Made by a program: the position numbers and the translations under genes
Assembly: GCF_017813335.1 (NCBI RefSeq)
Contig: NZ_JAGIYY010000002.1
Coordinates: 1 to 64,000, forward strand
DNA length: 64,000 bases
Direction of reading: 5' to 3'
DNA from: Tianweitania sediminis
Lineage (GTDB): Bacteria; Pseudomonadota; Alphaproteobacteria; Rhizobiales; Rhizobiaceae
Shown here: positions 23,801 to 30,594 of the stretch, piece by piece
Layout of the letters: each line of letters starts with the position of its first letter
How positions within the stretch are numbered: position 1 is the first letter of the stretch
Notes under the pieces: model-generated
The model's input: the letters and a program-made list of their open reading frames with translations, nothing else
The model's database searches: none
Told to the model about the DNA's origin: nothing

Positions 23801-23862
23801 AAGCCAGACACAGCGGAGAACACGCCGCCGATCGCCGCTGCGATGCCGGAGAAAATTGCCAT
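20809..23862 (-). CDS. Host specificity / tip attachment protein J-like
   Basis: A 1017-residue protein, the main tail-tip protein. The first 70 residues contain hydrophobic helical segments (IAAAIGGVFSAVSGFIASSAIGAFVLQTAAGIGLNLLAKAI), usual for this family in rhizobial and GTA-like tails. A large central domain (residues 80-560) matches the phage tail tip/J protein style (VNTWGEENKTPNAYLTQVIALSDLPVSGLAELWVNGEKV); residues 520-620 hold a fibronectin-type segment. Later residues 660-800 form coiled shafts. The C-terminal 130 residues are beta-rich and probably contact the receptor. It overlaps the next gene by ATGA. Confidence 0.88.
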   Translation of the reverse strand: MAIFSGIAAAIGGVFSAVSGFIASSAIGAFVLQTAAGIGLNLLAKAIAGKPQEAQFSVQGKLQSGGDLPRSFILGLGATAGSLVYVNTWGEENKTPNAYLTQVIALSDLPVSGLAELWVNGEKVTIDWSNGTYEQGFPVLEYRTDETNNHLWVRFYDGNQVGPDAFLVNRVSSAERPWGSSRIGRGVAYAIVTAQINEELFSGFPQFKFALNGVKLYDPSRDSTRGGSGSHRLGTPSTWGGDGDHLPAVQAYNLLLGLKYNATWFYGLQSVAAARLPVADWIAQINKCRAPIAGPNGSEPTYRTGGEIQVAAPLADAIEAVLTGAQGRLAEIGGTYKIHVGAPDAPVASIDDGVILSTEPQSFSPFFGLADTINGVAATYPEPAEGWVPKPAPALYRADLEARDGNRRLMADVSLDLVPYPGQVQRLMKSALEEAQRARRHTIVLTPEYGVLEPGVDTIAWTSPRNGYITKHFRVDGVADRANLDVMVDLTEVDPNDYDWNQNTDYRTPVNGPVGPIRPAPQIIVDWYAEGAVLYDESGIARRAAIKLSWDGEQPDVAAVVFEVRLAATEEVIYRGRTDNPAAGSILISQNLLPLTAYGVRGRYEPRSSRPTLWSGWLPVTTPDIRLTDRDVYLPGMLEEIQQHILRMTEFATTGSRAAIERIRQLMLDEENEASSNFIDRKVIREEVELKIEDTRAFVGESIILAIGPDGVITAVLNEMSAEFETGLATVEQLVQTEVTRINGEIVATAQSIDVLEAHVGDVSASINIRAEATAGGPAGGARYAVQVQHGSANNFVSSALFLEATSGGLGYAGFVADRFYIANPTSPGSKFTPFVFQNGVMRVNAAVLASLIVGEIDAINIKAHSIDTDQLKVGGVDTSALALYAATTASVVTNNGTTSGSGWSTACQTSVSMPAGGGGTLFVLFACRIDVQSSDGSAFASIVARILINGSEYMTLVAGQSNGGTGNISGGAFSFVFPIAVGSGTFNVALQFSTTASTGASASASYSRLGVFGAKR

Positions 23863-23884
23863 GGATGATCCGGGAACCCGACGC

Positions 23885-24310
23885 TTAAAGCGGCTTCAGA
23901 AAATGCGTTTCGATCGCGCGATAGCCGCGGCGTTCGTAAAGTCGTGACACGTCATTCGTGGCGAGCGAGGCCATGCCCGCGACGACGCAGCCAAGGGAGC
24001 GCGCCCAATCCTCATAGGCGTGGAGCATCAACAGCGCCGCGCGGCCGCGTGCGTCAGGAGCGACAAACCACACCGTTTCCTTCGCCATCTTGCCCGCACC
24101 GAACGGATGATCGAAGGCCGTCGCCATCAGCACACCATGCGCAGGCTCGCCGATCACTAGGCAGCAGGCGTCCGGACTTTCCGCGTGCCGCTTGAACAGC
24201 GCCTCCGCGCGAGCGGCTTGGAACGGAAACGTCCAGCCCGCCGCGGCATGGCTGTCGCGCAGCAGGCGGATCACCGCGAAGCGATCCGAGGCGGTCGCGT
24301 GCCGGATCAA
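23885..24310 (-). CDS. GNAT-family acetyltransferase in tail operon
   Basis: A 141-residue protein with the GNAT fold: an N-terminal IRHATASDRFAVIRLLRDSHAAAGW, central strands (CCLVIGEPAHGVLMATAF, then KETVWFVAPDARGRAALLMLHAYEDWARSLGC, where the acetyl-CoA P-loop-like PDARGR lies) and the C-terminal SRLYERRGYRAIETHFLK. GNATs transfer acetyl groups from acetyl-CoA to amines. The TTG start overlaps the stop of the previous gene (TTGA). In comparable tail operons and GTA clusters this position usually carries an NlpC/P60 peptidase, so its presence here is notable. The target is unknown; a structural or virion-protein modification role is possible. Confidence 0.8.
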   Translation of the reverse strand: MIRHATASDRFAVIRLLRDSHAAAGWTFPFQAARAEALFKRHAESPDACCLVIGEPAHGVLMATAFDHPFGAGKMAKETVWFVAPDARGRAALLMLHAYEDWARSLGCVVAGMASLATNDVSRLYERRGYRAIETHFLKPL

Positions 24311-24936
24311 GTCAGCTTTCCGTTTTTCCTGCCCCAGAACACTTCCCACTCGCCGACGGTGCCGGCATCGGCAAAGAAGTCGTCACCTGGTGAACGCAGG
24401 ATCTGGCTGGCATGCGAGCGCGTATCCGGGTTGGAGCGCGTCATCTCCTGCGTATGGGACCGGCATTCCAGCCGAACGCTGCCTGCTTCACCCTCGGATG
24501 GCGTGGTGATCGGCGCACCATCCACGAAGCCAGCGAAGCGGCATTCCGCCGGCGCCACCATCTGCCGGGTGTCGGGATTGAACAGCCCGCGGAAGATCTC
24601 GACCTTGGCCTGCCGAAGGTCATAAAGCCGCGCCGCCTGCTCAACCAGTTCATCAAGCTGCGACAAGTCGATGGTCACCGTCTGCACAGTGATGTTTGCC
24701 ACAAGCGGAATGTCGCTGATGGCGATCAGCGTGCCGGAACCGTAGAAGGCGCGGTTTTCCACCTGGCCGGTATCCGGACTGCGCACCTGCGCTGACACAT
24801 CGCCGACGTCGGACCAGAAGCCGACCGCTTCCGGCGCATTGGTGGAGCGGTTGCGCGCCACGATCCAAAGGAAGTCGCGGGCAACGAGAACCCGTGCAGC
24901 CAGGGCTGCCTGATTGGCTGCTGAGATCGCGCGCAT
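24307..24936 (-). CDS. Minor tail protein (distal tail)
   Basis: A 209-residue protein between the DUF2460/minor tail-like gene and the tip proteins. Features: MRAISAANQAALAARVLVARDFLWIVARN at the N-terminus and NITVQTVTIDLSQLDELVEQAARLYDLRQAKVEIFRGLFNPDT in the middle, similar to hub/distal tail proteins of rhizobial siphophages and GTAs that link the tube to the tip. Its ATG overlaps the previous stop. The longer frame upstream to 25,032 lies within the previous gene and is not used. Confidence 0.7.
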   Translation of the reverse strand: MRAISAANQAALAARVLVARDFLWIVARNRSTNAPEAVGFWSDVGDVSAQVRSPDTGQVENRAFYGSGTLIAISDIPLVANITVQTVTIDLSQLDELVEQAARLYDLRQAKVEIFRGLFNPDTRQMVAPAECRFAGFVDGAPITTPSEGEAGSVRLECRSHTQEMTRSNPDTRSHASQILRSPGDDFFADAGTVGEWEVFWGRKNGKLT

Positions 24937-25532
24937 CAGCGGGCCTCGAGACCCTGGAACGAGATCGCGCCGCGGCCGGTGCTCGGATCCGCCGACGCTG
25001 AAACGGAGCCCGGCACGATCGTCATCAGGCAAGAGGGCTTGGCAATCTTCACGGCAGCACCTGCCGACACGCCGGGCCAGATGTGCGGCCGAACCTCAAA
25101 GCTGCCGGAGGCGTCTTCCACAACCCGATGCAGGTCAGCTGCACCGATCTGGATTAGGTCTCCAGCCTTGAGCGACACACCCGCCAGACCACTCACGCTG
25201 ATCGTCTTCCGATTGGAAGCAATGGAGCCGAGAGAGCCGGCTGGGAGGGCGCCAGAACCCGGATGTGCGATGGGGCGGCAGCGAGATGAGGCATAGGCGA
25301 TAAAACGCTTGGCGCCGCCTTCAAGCGCGTTAAGCCTGGCACGCCAACGGTCCAGCTCATTCGCGCGCAGGACGCGCGATTGCCAGGTGCCGCCCCAGAT
25401 CGGAGAACCGAGATCCTTGACGCGTGTAACGCCATTCGCCTGGCGAGACGTCTCCTGCCGATGCACCAGGTCGAACTCGATCGACCAGCCGGGGAAGTCC
25501 GCCAGGATGTCGAAGGGATCAGCGAGCGCCAT
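24936..25532 (-). CDS. Minor tail protein
   Basis: A 198-residue protein directly after the tape measure gene, where distal tail proteins are encoded. The sequence (DILADFPGWSIEFDLVHRQETSRQANGVTRVKDLGSPIWGGTWQSR) resembles the DUF2460/Dit-like proteins that start tail-tip assembly. It contains only two Cys and no enzymatic motif. Start and stop overlap neighbours by one base, showing a tight operon. Confidence 0.7.
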   Translation of the reverse strand: MALADPFDILADFPGWSIEFDLVHRQETSRQANGVTRVKDLGSPIWGGTWQSRVLRANELDRWRARLNALEGGAKRFIAYASSRCRPIAHPGSGALPAGSLGSIASNRKTISVSGLAGVSLKAGDLIQIGAADLHRVVEDASGSFEVRPHIWPGVSAGAAVKIAKPSCLMTIVPGSVSASADPSTGRGAISFQGLEAR

Positions 25533-27973
25533 TAGAGCTGCCGTCCCTTTTGCGCCTGCCGGACGGTGTTGATCACATGCGCAGGCAGTTCGGCCTTCAG
25601 CTTCGCGACTTGCTGTTCGACGCGGGCTAAGCCTTCGCGATCAGCACCCCTCGCATCGATCGTGATGTTGACCGGCGCGCTGATGGCGCCGCCAGCAGAC
25701 TTGCCGAGTGCGGTCGGGATCCTCGGGACGATGTGGCCTGACTGATTTGGAACGAACAGCTCCGGCCGCTTCTCACCTACGATGTAGGGCTGGCCCGCCC
25801 GAACCGGACCCCCGAACTCGCGCTTGGTAAACAGGCTGCCGATACCGCCAAGCAGCGAGCCGAGAAACCCGCCGCCGCCGCCCTTTCCACCGCTGAAGAG
25901 CGCATCCAGACCGCTGTTCAACAACCGGTCTGCCAGTCGACCTAAGGCGCTACCAAGTGCTTCGGTCGCACTCTTGCCGTTGATCATGTCGCGGATGAAC
26001 GAGCCCATTGTTTCACGCCCGATTTCTGCAACTTCACGCGCCGCTTCAGCGGCCTTTTCTTGGCTGTCGCGCAGGCGATCGACGCTTGATGAGGCCGTGG
26101 CGTAGTTGGTAGCTAGCTCGTTGATCTTGGCTGACACTTCCGGCGTGATTTCTACGCCAGCTTTCTTCGCCTCATTGAGCAGTTCCTGCTTGATGCGGGC
26201 TTGCTCGACCTGGAAGCCGTAGTCGTTGATCAGCGGATTGACCCGACCCTGAGCCTCATATTCCGCATTAAGCACGTCAATCCGGCGCTGGATCTGGTCC
26301 ACATCACCCTGAAAAATCTCTGCGGGTGTTTTCTTCGGCGCTCGCGGGGTTGATGTACTGATCCCAGCATCTTTGAGGCTGTAGCCGGTGCTGCTGAGAT
26401 AAGCCTGTGCCTCCAGTCGGCGCCTCGTCTTGTTAACGCCCCCGTTGTCGACACCTAGCGAGGCAATAGCATTAGCCACCGCTTCAGGTCCGCCGCCATT
26501 CTGTATGGCTGCAACGATCTTCTTTGGCAGACTGCCGTAATTGTAAGCGATGGAAGTGAGCGCGGCCTGCTGACCTTCGGAAAGGCTGCGCCAAGTATCC
26601 AAGCCGATCGCCCGCTGGATGCCCGACTGAAATTCAACGATGCGACGTGCAAGATCCCGCTCGGCATCAGCCAAGGTGACAACCGTGTCGCGCGTTACCT
26701 TCTCAATCGTGCCATCGGAGCGGGTAGTTGTGTCCGACCCGAAGCCCGTCCGATAAGCGTTCACATCCCAGTAAGCGGTCTGCCGGAAGCCCTCGTGCTT
26801 CTTGATCATATCGGCCGCAGAACCCTGCGCCTTGCCAACCATCTCCCAATCTTTGGCGAGCCCATCGAGGTAGCCGGAAACAGAGCGCATAGCAGGGTTA
26901 AGATAGCCCGAGACAGCGTCCGCGATCTCCTTGATCGCACCTGCGCCTTGCGTGCCCAACCCGAGAAGTTGTGTTGTCAGGGCCGCCGCAACAGTCTTCG
27001 CCTCCTCCAGCGTTAGCGTCACCGCCTTCGATGCGTCATCCAGCTCCTCAATCGTGCTCACTGCCTTCGTGGAAGATGCTGCTAGCGCTTCGAGTTGAGT
27101 TATGACCGACTTCACCGTTTGGTTGCCGGTCTGCTCAAAGACGACATTCAGCGCATCGATAACACGCCTGAAATCCTCGGCGGTCTGAGAGTTGGAGTCG
27201 ATCTTCGATGCCAGGACGCCGAACTCACGATTTGCATCAGGGACAATGGCAAGAATATCCGTGATGGAAGCCGTGATCCGGTCGAACTCCTCTCGGAAAC
27301 CGCCGGCAACACTGTCTTTGGTGAGCCGGATCGCCTCCATTCGTTCGGCCGCGTCGGCAGCCCGGGTGAGCTGATCCGCATAGTCTTTGACTGCCGGTAT
27401 CACCACGCCGTACTTGTCGGCAACCTTCTGAACGAGGGCGGCATGCTTGGCGATCTCTTCTGACGTGGCCTTCCCACCCGACATCCACTCGGAAAAGTAT
27501 TGAACCGCCGCGCCAGCCAAGCCAATTGTGGCGATGGTCACAAGTGACACAGGGTTGAGCAGGGATGTGAACGCCCCGCCGAGAGCCGCAACGGTCCCGC
27601 GTAAACCACTGCCGCCGAGGACCTGATTGATCTGCGTGCCCTGCTGCAAGGCAATCAGGAACGGCGATTGTCCGCCCGCTAGCTGGACGCCAATGTCATT
27701 GATCTGCGCTGCAAGGTTGCCAGTCTGAAACGAAGAGGCTTTCATCGCGCTCTGGAAACGCTTCGCCCCTTGTTCAGCGGCGGTGAAAGCCTTGTTGCTA
27801 TTCGCCGCAACACCGTTGAATGACGAGGCAGCAGCGGCACCCGACGACGCGAACGCCTGTTCGATCGCCTTAGTGTTCGCCTGCGTCTGCCCAACCAGCG
27901 ACTTCAACTGCCGCTGAATTTGGCGCGTGTCAGCGCTGATGCTAAGCACCAGTTGTTCGTTGTCAGTTGCCAA
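25532..27973 (-). CDS. Tape measure protein with embedded lysozyme-like domain
   Basis: An 813-residue tape measure that fixes the length of the non-contractile tail. The first 180 residues match the family (LSISADTRQIQRQLKSLVGQTQANTKAIEQAF, then AAQINDIGVQLAGGQSPFLIALQQGTQINQVLGG, typical of phage tail length tape measures). Residues about 389-540 contain a GH24-type muramidase: MIKKHEGF with Glu394, YWDVNAYRTGFGS with Asp403, and GQQAALTSIAYNYG. Such domains locally open peptidoglycan during DNA entry. The C-terminal 120 residues are Gly-rich and then amphipathic (FGGPVRAGQPYIVGEKRPELFVP). Start codon TTG at 27,973, with GAGG about nine bases upstream. Confidence 0.9.
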   Translation of the reverse strand: MATDNEQLVLSISADTRQIQRQLKSLVGQTQANTKAIEQAFASSGAAAASSFNGVAANSNKAFTAAEQGAKRFQSAMKASSFQTGNLAAQINDIGVQLAGGQSPFLIALQQGTQINQVLGGSGLRGTVAALGGAFTSLLNPVSLVTIATIGLAGAAVQYFSEWMSGGKATSEEIAKHAALVQKVADKYGVVIPAVKDYADQLTRAADAAERMEAIRLTKDSVAGGFREEFDRITASITDILAIVPDANREFGVLASKIDSNSQTAEDFRRVIDALNVVFEQTGNQTVKSVITQLEALAASSTKAVSTIEELDDASKAVTLTLEEAKTVAAALTTQLLGLGTQGAGAIKEIADAVSGYLNPAMRSVSGYLDGLAKDWEMVGKAQGSAADMIKKHEGFRQTAYWDVNAYRTGFGSDTTTRSDGTIEKVTRDTVVTLADAERDLARRIVEFQSGIQRAIGLDTWRSLSEGQQAALTSIAYNYGSLPKKIVAAIQNGGGPEAVANAIASLGVDNGGVNKTRRRLEAQAYLSSTGYSLKDAGISTSTPRAPKKTPAEIFQGDVDQIQRRIDVLNAEYEAQGRVNPLINDYGFQVEQARIKQELLNEAKKAGVEITPEVSAKINELATNYATASSSVDRLRDSQEKAAEAAREVAEIGRETMGSFIRDMINGKSATEALGSALGRLADRLLNSGLDALFSGGKGGGGGFLGSLLGGIGSLFTKREFGGPVRAGQPYIVGEKRPELFVPNQSGHIVPRIPTALGKSAGGAISAPVNITIDARGADREGLARVEQQVAKLKAELPAHVINTVRQAQKGRQL

Positions 27974-27987
27974 GGGAGACCTCAGAG

Positions 27988-28242
27988 ATGGAAGGCTGGT
28001 TGAAGGCGCTCATCGCTGCCGCCTGTGTTGCAGTTCTAGCCTCAGCTGGCTACTTCTTCTGGAACGAACGAAAATCAGCCTTAGCAGGCAAAGAAAGCGC
28101 TGATTGCGAGACGCTGATCCGCGTTGTTCTTAAAGAGCGCCCGGAGCGGGGAACGCCGATGTTCAACGCTGCATCGTCCTGCCTCTCAGATGGCAGGATA
28201 ACCCAAGATCGATTTGATGAGCTAGTCAGACAAACTCGCTAA
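27988..28242 (+). CDS. Small membrane protein on opposite strand (moron)
   Basis: An 84-residue protein with an N-terminal membrane segment (residues 4-23, WLKALIAAACVAVLASAGYFF), then a charged part with Cys at about residues 41 and 65 (ESADCETLIRVVLKE and AASSCLSDGRI), probably periplasmic and perhaps disulphide-linked. It is on the plus strand between the tape measure and chaperone genes, where all others are on the minus strand, and its stop overlaps that of the frameshifted chaperone. A GGAG site is at 27,974-27,977. It is probably separately expressed cargo such as a superinfection-exclusion protein; function is not established. Confidence 0.65.
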   Translation: MEGWLKALIAAACVAVLASAGYFFWNERKSALAGKESADCETLIRVVLKERPERGTPMFNAASSCLSDGRITQDRFDELVRQTR

Positions 28243-28472
28243 ATCCCTAGCCAATCGGCAAGTTCGTCCTGCTCCTTACCCGTCAAACGTTTCTCGCTTT
28301 CAGGATCGTTTGTCTCGCGATAGCCCTCGACAGCCGCCAAGAACTGCCAGGTGCTCATGGCTCGCACCTGCTGGGGTGTGAAGCCTAAGACGGCTCCGGT
28401 TCCATAGAGGGCGGCAAATCTGACCCTTCCGTCTGGGAGAGCGGGCTCTCCTCCTGACTTGCCGCCTCGGAT
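28239..28472 (-). CDS. Frameshift extension of tail assembly chaperone (gpGT-type)
   Basis: From the A8 run at 28,472-28,479 the -1 frame is open for 77 codons to a TAG at 28,239-28,241. Its second half (GTGAVLGFTPQQVRAMSTWQFLAAVEGY) matches the usual tail assembly chaperone second domain of rhizobial phages and GTAs (G-F-T-P-x-x-V-R-A-M-S). There is an internal ATG at 28,359, but the conserved part begins upstream of it, so the extension is more likely made only as a fusion with 28,385-28,801, giving a product of about 187 residues. Confidence 0.75.
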   Translation of the reverse strand: MRGGKSGGEPALPDGRVRFAALYGTGAVLGFTPQQVRAMSTWQFLAAVEGYRETNDPESEKRLTGKEQDELADWLGI

Positions 28473-28801
28473 TTTTTTTCGAGTTCCTCCTCCGGCGCCC
28501 CGACGACCCCAGAGCCAAGCACCTGCTGGGCAATGACCAGACTCTGAAGCGGCGCTTTGGACATCACCTCGTCCCGAACGAGCTTTACAGCCTTTGCTGG
28601 CTCCGTGCCGCCGCCGATCAGGCCGAACTTGATCACGTCGGCGATGTCCTCGACGTACCAGCGACCCGAGACCAAACGGTCAAGGATCACATAGGGGCCA
28701 GCGCCGCGGGCCTCCTGCAGCTTCTCCAGATCGCCCCAAGCGAACCGGAAGGCGCGAATATCACCCGCGAAGTCCAGCAGGATAGAACCGTCACGGCTCA
28801 C
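28385..28801 (-). CDS. Tail assembly chaperone (gpG-type, GTA-like)
   Basis: A 138-residue protein. The first 100 residues (SILLDFAGDIRAFRFAWGDLEKLQEARGAGPYVILDRLVSGRWYVEDIADVIKFGLIGGGTEP) match the gene-transfer-agent family chaperone that follows the tail tube gene. The tail (residues 105-138) is Glu/Ser-rich and poorly conserved in type, as expected after a frameshift site. GAA-AAA-AAA-TCC at codons 108-111 is the slippery site. It overlaps the tail tube stop by four bases. It prevents premature aggregation of the tape measure. Confidence 0.85.
   Translation of the reverse strand: MSRDGSILLDFAGDIRAFRFAWGDLEKLQEARGAGPYVILDRLVSGRWYVEDIADVIKFGLIGGGTEPAKAVKLVRDEVMSKAPLQSLVIAQQVLGSGVVGAPEEELEKKSEAASQEESPLSQTEGSDLPPSMEPEPS
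28471..28480 (-). promoter_or_regulatory. Slippery sequence for programmed -1 frameshift
   Basis: On the minus strand the sequence is GAAAAAAAAT, containing A-AAA-AAA in the chaperone frame. A -1 slip moves translation into a 77-codon open frame that encodes the second chaperone domain. Poly-A heptamers are efficient slip sites in tail chaperone genes. Confidence 0.7.
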
Positions 28802-29238
28802 GGGGTCACCGTGCGGGTCATCTCGCCGTCGCTCTGCATCGATATCGACTTGGTAACGCGCCGGCCATTCTCACCACCTGCCTCAATGCTCTCGACGTGC
28901 ATGCGGCCAACCCACGCGACAGTCTTGGCTGGAAACTCCAGCTCGATGCGTGCAGGAACGCTATCGACGCTCTCCCAAGCATCAAGCCAGGTCTCGACGC
29001 TTTCCTGCGCCATGACGCCTTCACCACTGACCGCCATCGAAAGCGATGTGGCATCCCGGCCGGTCCAGGACACAGCATCCGGATCGTCGCAATCAGGAAG
29101 GTTCACGTCTTCCAGCCCTTTGCTCAGTGTGAGTGATCGGCTGGTGAAACCGCAGGGCGCGGCATACACAATTGGCTCGGCATCGTTGCCGAGCATGACG
29201 CGGAGCTTTCCGCCCTTGGTGGTGACGGGCTGTGCCAT
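28798..29238 (-). CDS. Major tail tube protein
   Basis: A 146-residue tail tube subunit. The sequence MAQPVTTKGGKLRVMLGNDAEPIVYAAPCGFTSRSLTLSKGLEDVNLPDCDDPDAVSWTGRDATSLSMAVSGEGVM is the characteristic form of the rhizobial/GTA-type phage tail tube protein family. It forms stacked hexameric rings. It lies between the tail completion protein and the chaperone, the standard order, and overlaps the chaperone start. Confidence 0.88.
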   Translation of the reverse strand: MAQPVTTKGGKLRVMLGNDAEPIVYAAPCGFTSRSLTLSKGLEDVNLPDCDDPDAVSWTGRDATSLSMAVSGEGVMAQESVETWLDAWESVDSVPARIELEFPAKTVAWVGRMHVESIEAGGENGRRVTKSISMQSDGEMTRTVTP

Positions 29239-29252
29239 AAGGGTGTCCTCTT

Positions 29253-29654
29253 CTATGGCTGTTCGATAATGGCTTCGAAGGTGAGTACGGCATGGCTGGT
29301 CTGGCCGTCCGGATCTCGAAAGGTACGGGTTTGCCGGTGGCGAAACTCCACCAGGGCATTGTCTTGCAGTGCCAGTTCTGGACCTTTGAGTGCCCGGCGA
29401 ATAGCGTCAGCGATCCTCTTGGCTTCCGGGAAACCAACCGCGCGAGACCATACGTCGATATCGAGCGAGATCTCGAAGGCGTTGACACAATCAGCATCGT
29501 CGCTGGTCTCGTCGCCTTCCCCGACCGTGACATAGGGGAAGTCGGGTTTCTTCGGGACCGCGTCATAGACGCGGGTGCTGATCAGCGACGAAACGCCAGC
29601 AGTCGTCTTGAGACGCGCGACAATCGCGCCCTGAAGTTCGAGGGATGGCGACAT
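29253..29654 (-). CDS. Tail terminator/completion protein (DUF3168-type)
   Basis: A 133-residue protein of the DUF3168 type that caps the tail tube and joins it to the head. Recognisable features are MSPSLELQGAIVARLKTTAGVSSLISTRVYDAVPKKPDFPYVTVGEGDETSDDADC, and the later VWSRAVGFPEAKRIADAIRRAL block, as in the family. It overlaps the gp10-like gene by one base. Position between gp10-like and tail tube genes is as expected. Confidence 0.88.
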   Translation of the reverse strand: MSPSLELQGAIVARLKTTAGVSSLISTRVYDAVPKKPDFPYVTVGEGDETSDDADCVNAFEISLDIDVWSRAVGFPEAKRIADAIRRALKGPELALQDNALVEFRHRQTRTFRDPDGQTSHAVLTFEAIIEQP

Positions 29655-30076
29655 TACTTGGTCTTGACCTTCTTCACGGCTTTGCGAACCGAAGCAGCCA
29701 TCTTCCGCCGAATGCGAGGACGTTCCTGGCGATAGGTCGGAAAGATATGCGGGCGCTTCGCCATCTTGACCGTGCCGAACTCAAGGAACCGCCAAATGAA
29801 ATCAGCGAACACGCCGGTTGCATTCGGATCTTTGGTAGACCCTCGGAGTCCTTGGCTGACCGGCTGCTGACCCGTCCGGTTCGCCAACCGATCTGCTTGG
29901 ATGCTCGCTTGATATTGGCCGGTGCGCGGGCCTGGCGCTCGTGGCCTGATCTTGCTTGCAAGATCCTGCGCCGCTTCCATTTGTGCTTTCGCCAGCTCTT
30001 TTTCGGCTTCCGGAACGATACCGCGAAGGAGCTTCATGGTCTTCTCGCGACCGAGCATCTTCGCCTTGATCGCCAT
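29654..30076 (-). CDS. HK97 gp10-like head-tail joining protein
   Basis: A 140-residue basic protein of the HK97 gp10 family (EKTMKLLRGIVPEAEKELAKAQMEAAQDLASKIRPRAPGPRTGQYQASI, then FADFIWRFLEFGTVKMAKRPHIFPTY). The FLEFGT..M..RPHIFP pattern is the family signature. It helps close the connector and join head and tail. The gene overlaps both neighbours by one base. Confidence 0.9.
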   Translation of the reverse strand: MAIKAKMLGREKTMKLLRGIVPEAEKELAKAQMEAAQDLASKIRPRAPGPRTGQYQASIQADRLANRTGQQPVSQGLRGSTKDPNATGVFADFIWRFLEFGTVKMAKRPHIFPTYRQERPRIRRKMAASVRKAVKKVKTK

Positions 30077-30426
30077 TACGCCGCCACCCCGGTGCTCACC
30101 TCAAGGTACACCCACCGCCGATCCGTCACTGCGTCCACGATCTTGACAGCGTATCGCTCGCCGGTCCTCACGTCGCGCATCTGCCAGTCGCTTTCGATCT
30201 GCCGCGTCTGGGTCGAGGAGCGGACATAAACGCCAAGTACGTTTCGGCCTTCCAGCCGCGCGGCAACAACAGCCTCGGAGCCGCCGCGGGAGCGAAAGGC
30301 TGCGTGGACTTGGAACTGTTCGGCAAAGGGGCCTTCCTCGTTGCCATAGTCAGGCCCTGTAGATGCGCCCCGCTTATCGAACGCAACGCGGTGCCGCAGC
30401 TCGCCGGCAGTGGGGCTATTCGCCAT
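30076..30426 (-). CDS. Head closure protein (gp16/HK97 gp7-like)
   Basis: A 116-residue protein of the phage head-tail adaptor (SPP1 gp16-type) family: AGELRHRVAFDKRGASTGPDYGNEEGPFAEQFQVHAAFRSRGGSEAVVAARLEGRN and the C-terminal YAVKIVDAVTDRRWVYLEVSTG. It closes the portal channel after packaging. I set the start at ATG 30,426 rather than the longer frame to 30,474, which would run over the neighbour. It overlaps the small gene upstream by 11 bases. Confidence 0.88.
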   Translation of the reverse strand: MANSPTAGELRHRVAFDKRGASTGPDYGNEEGPFAEQFQVHAAFRSRGGSEAVVAARLEGRNVLGVYVRSSTQTRQIESDWQMRDVRTGERYAVKIVDAVTDRRWVYLEVSTGVAA

Positions 30427-30589
30427 CGGCCGGCTTCGCCTTCGGCTTGATCTCCTCGGCCTTGCCAGCCGCAATCGCTTTCTCGGCGCAAACGGCCTTC
30501 ACCAGCTTTTCGGTGCCAGCCTTGTAGGCGACGGTGACTTGAGCCGAAGGCTTGAAGTCGAAGTCGGAAAGGAAGCGCACACGTGGCAT
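30416..30589 (-). CDS. Small head-tail region protein
   Basis: A 57-residue Lys-rich protein (MPRVRFLSDFDFKPSAQVTVAYKAGTEKLVKAVCAEKAIAAGKAEEI). This short protein with an N-terminal strand pair is commonly found between the gp6-like and head-closure genes of rhizobial siphophages; function unknown. An in-frame ATG 18 bases earlier (30,607) overlaps the previous gene and is an alternative start. Confidence 0.6.
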   Translation of the reverse strand: MPRVRFLSDFDFKPSAQVTVAYKAGTEKLVKAVCAEKAIAAGKAEEIKPKAKPADGE

Positions 30590-30594
30590 ATCAG

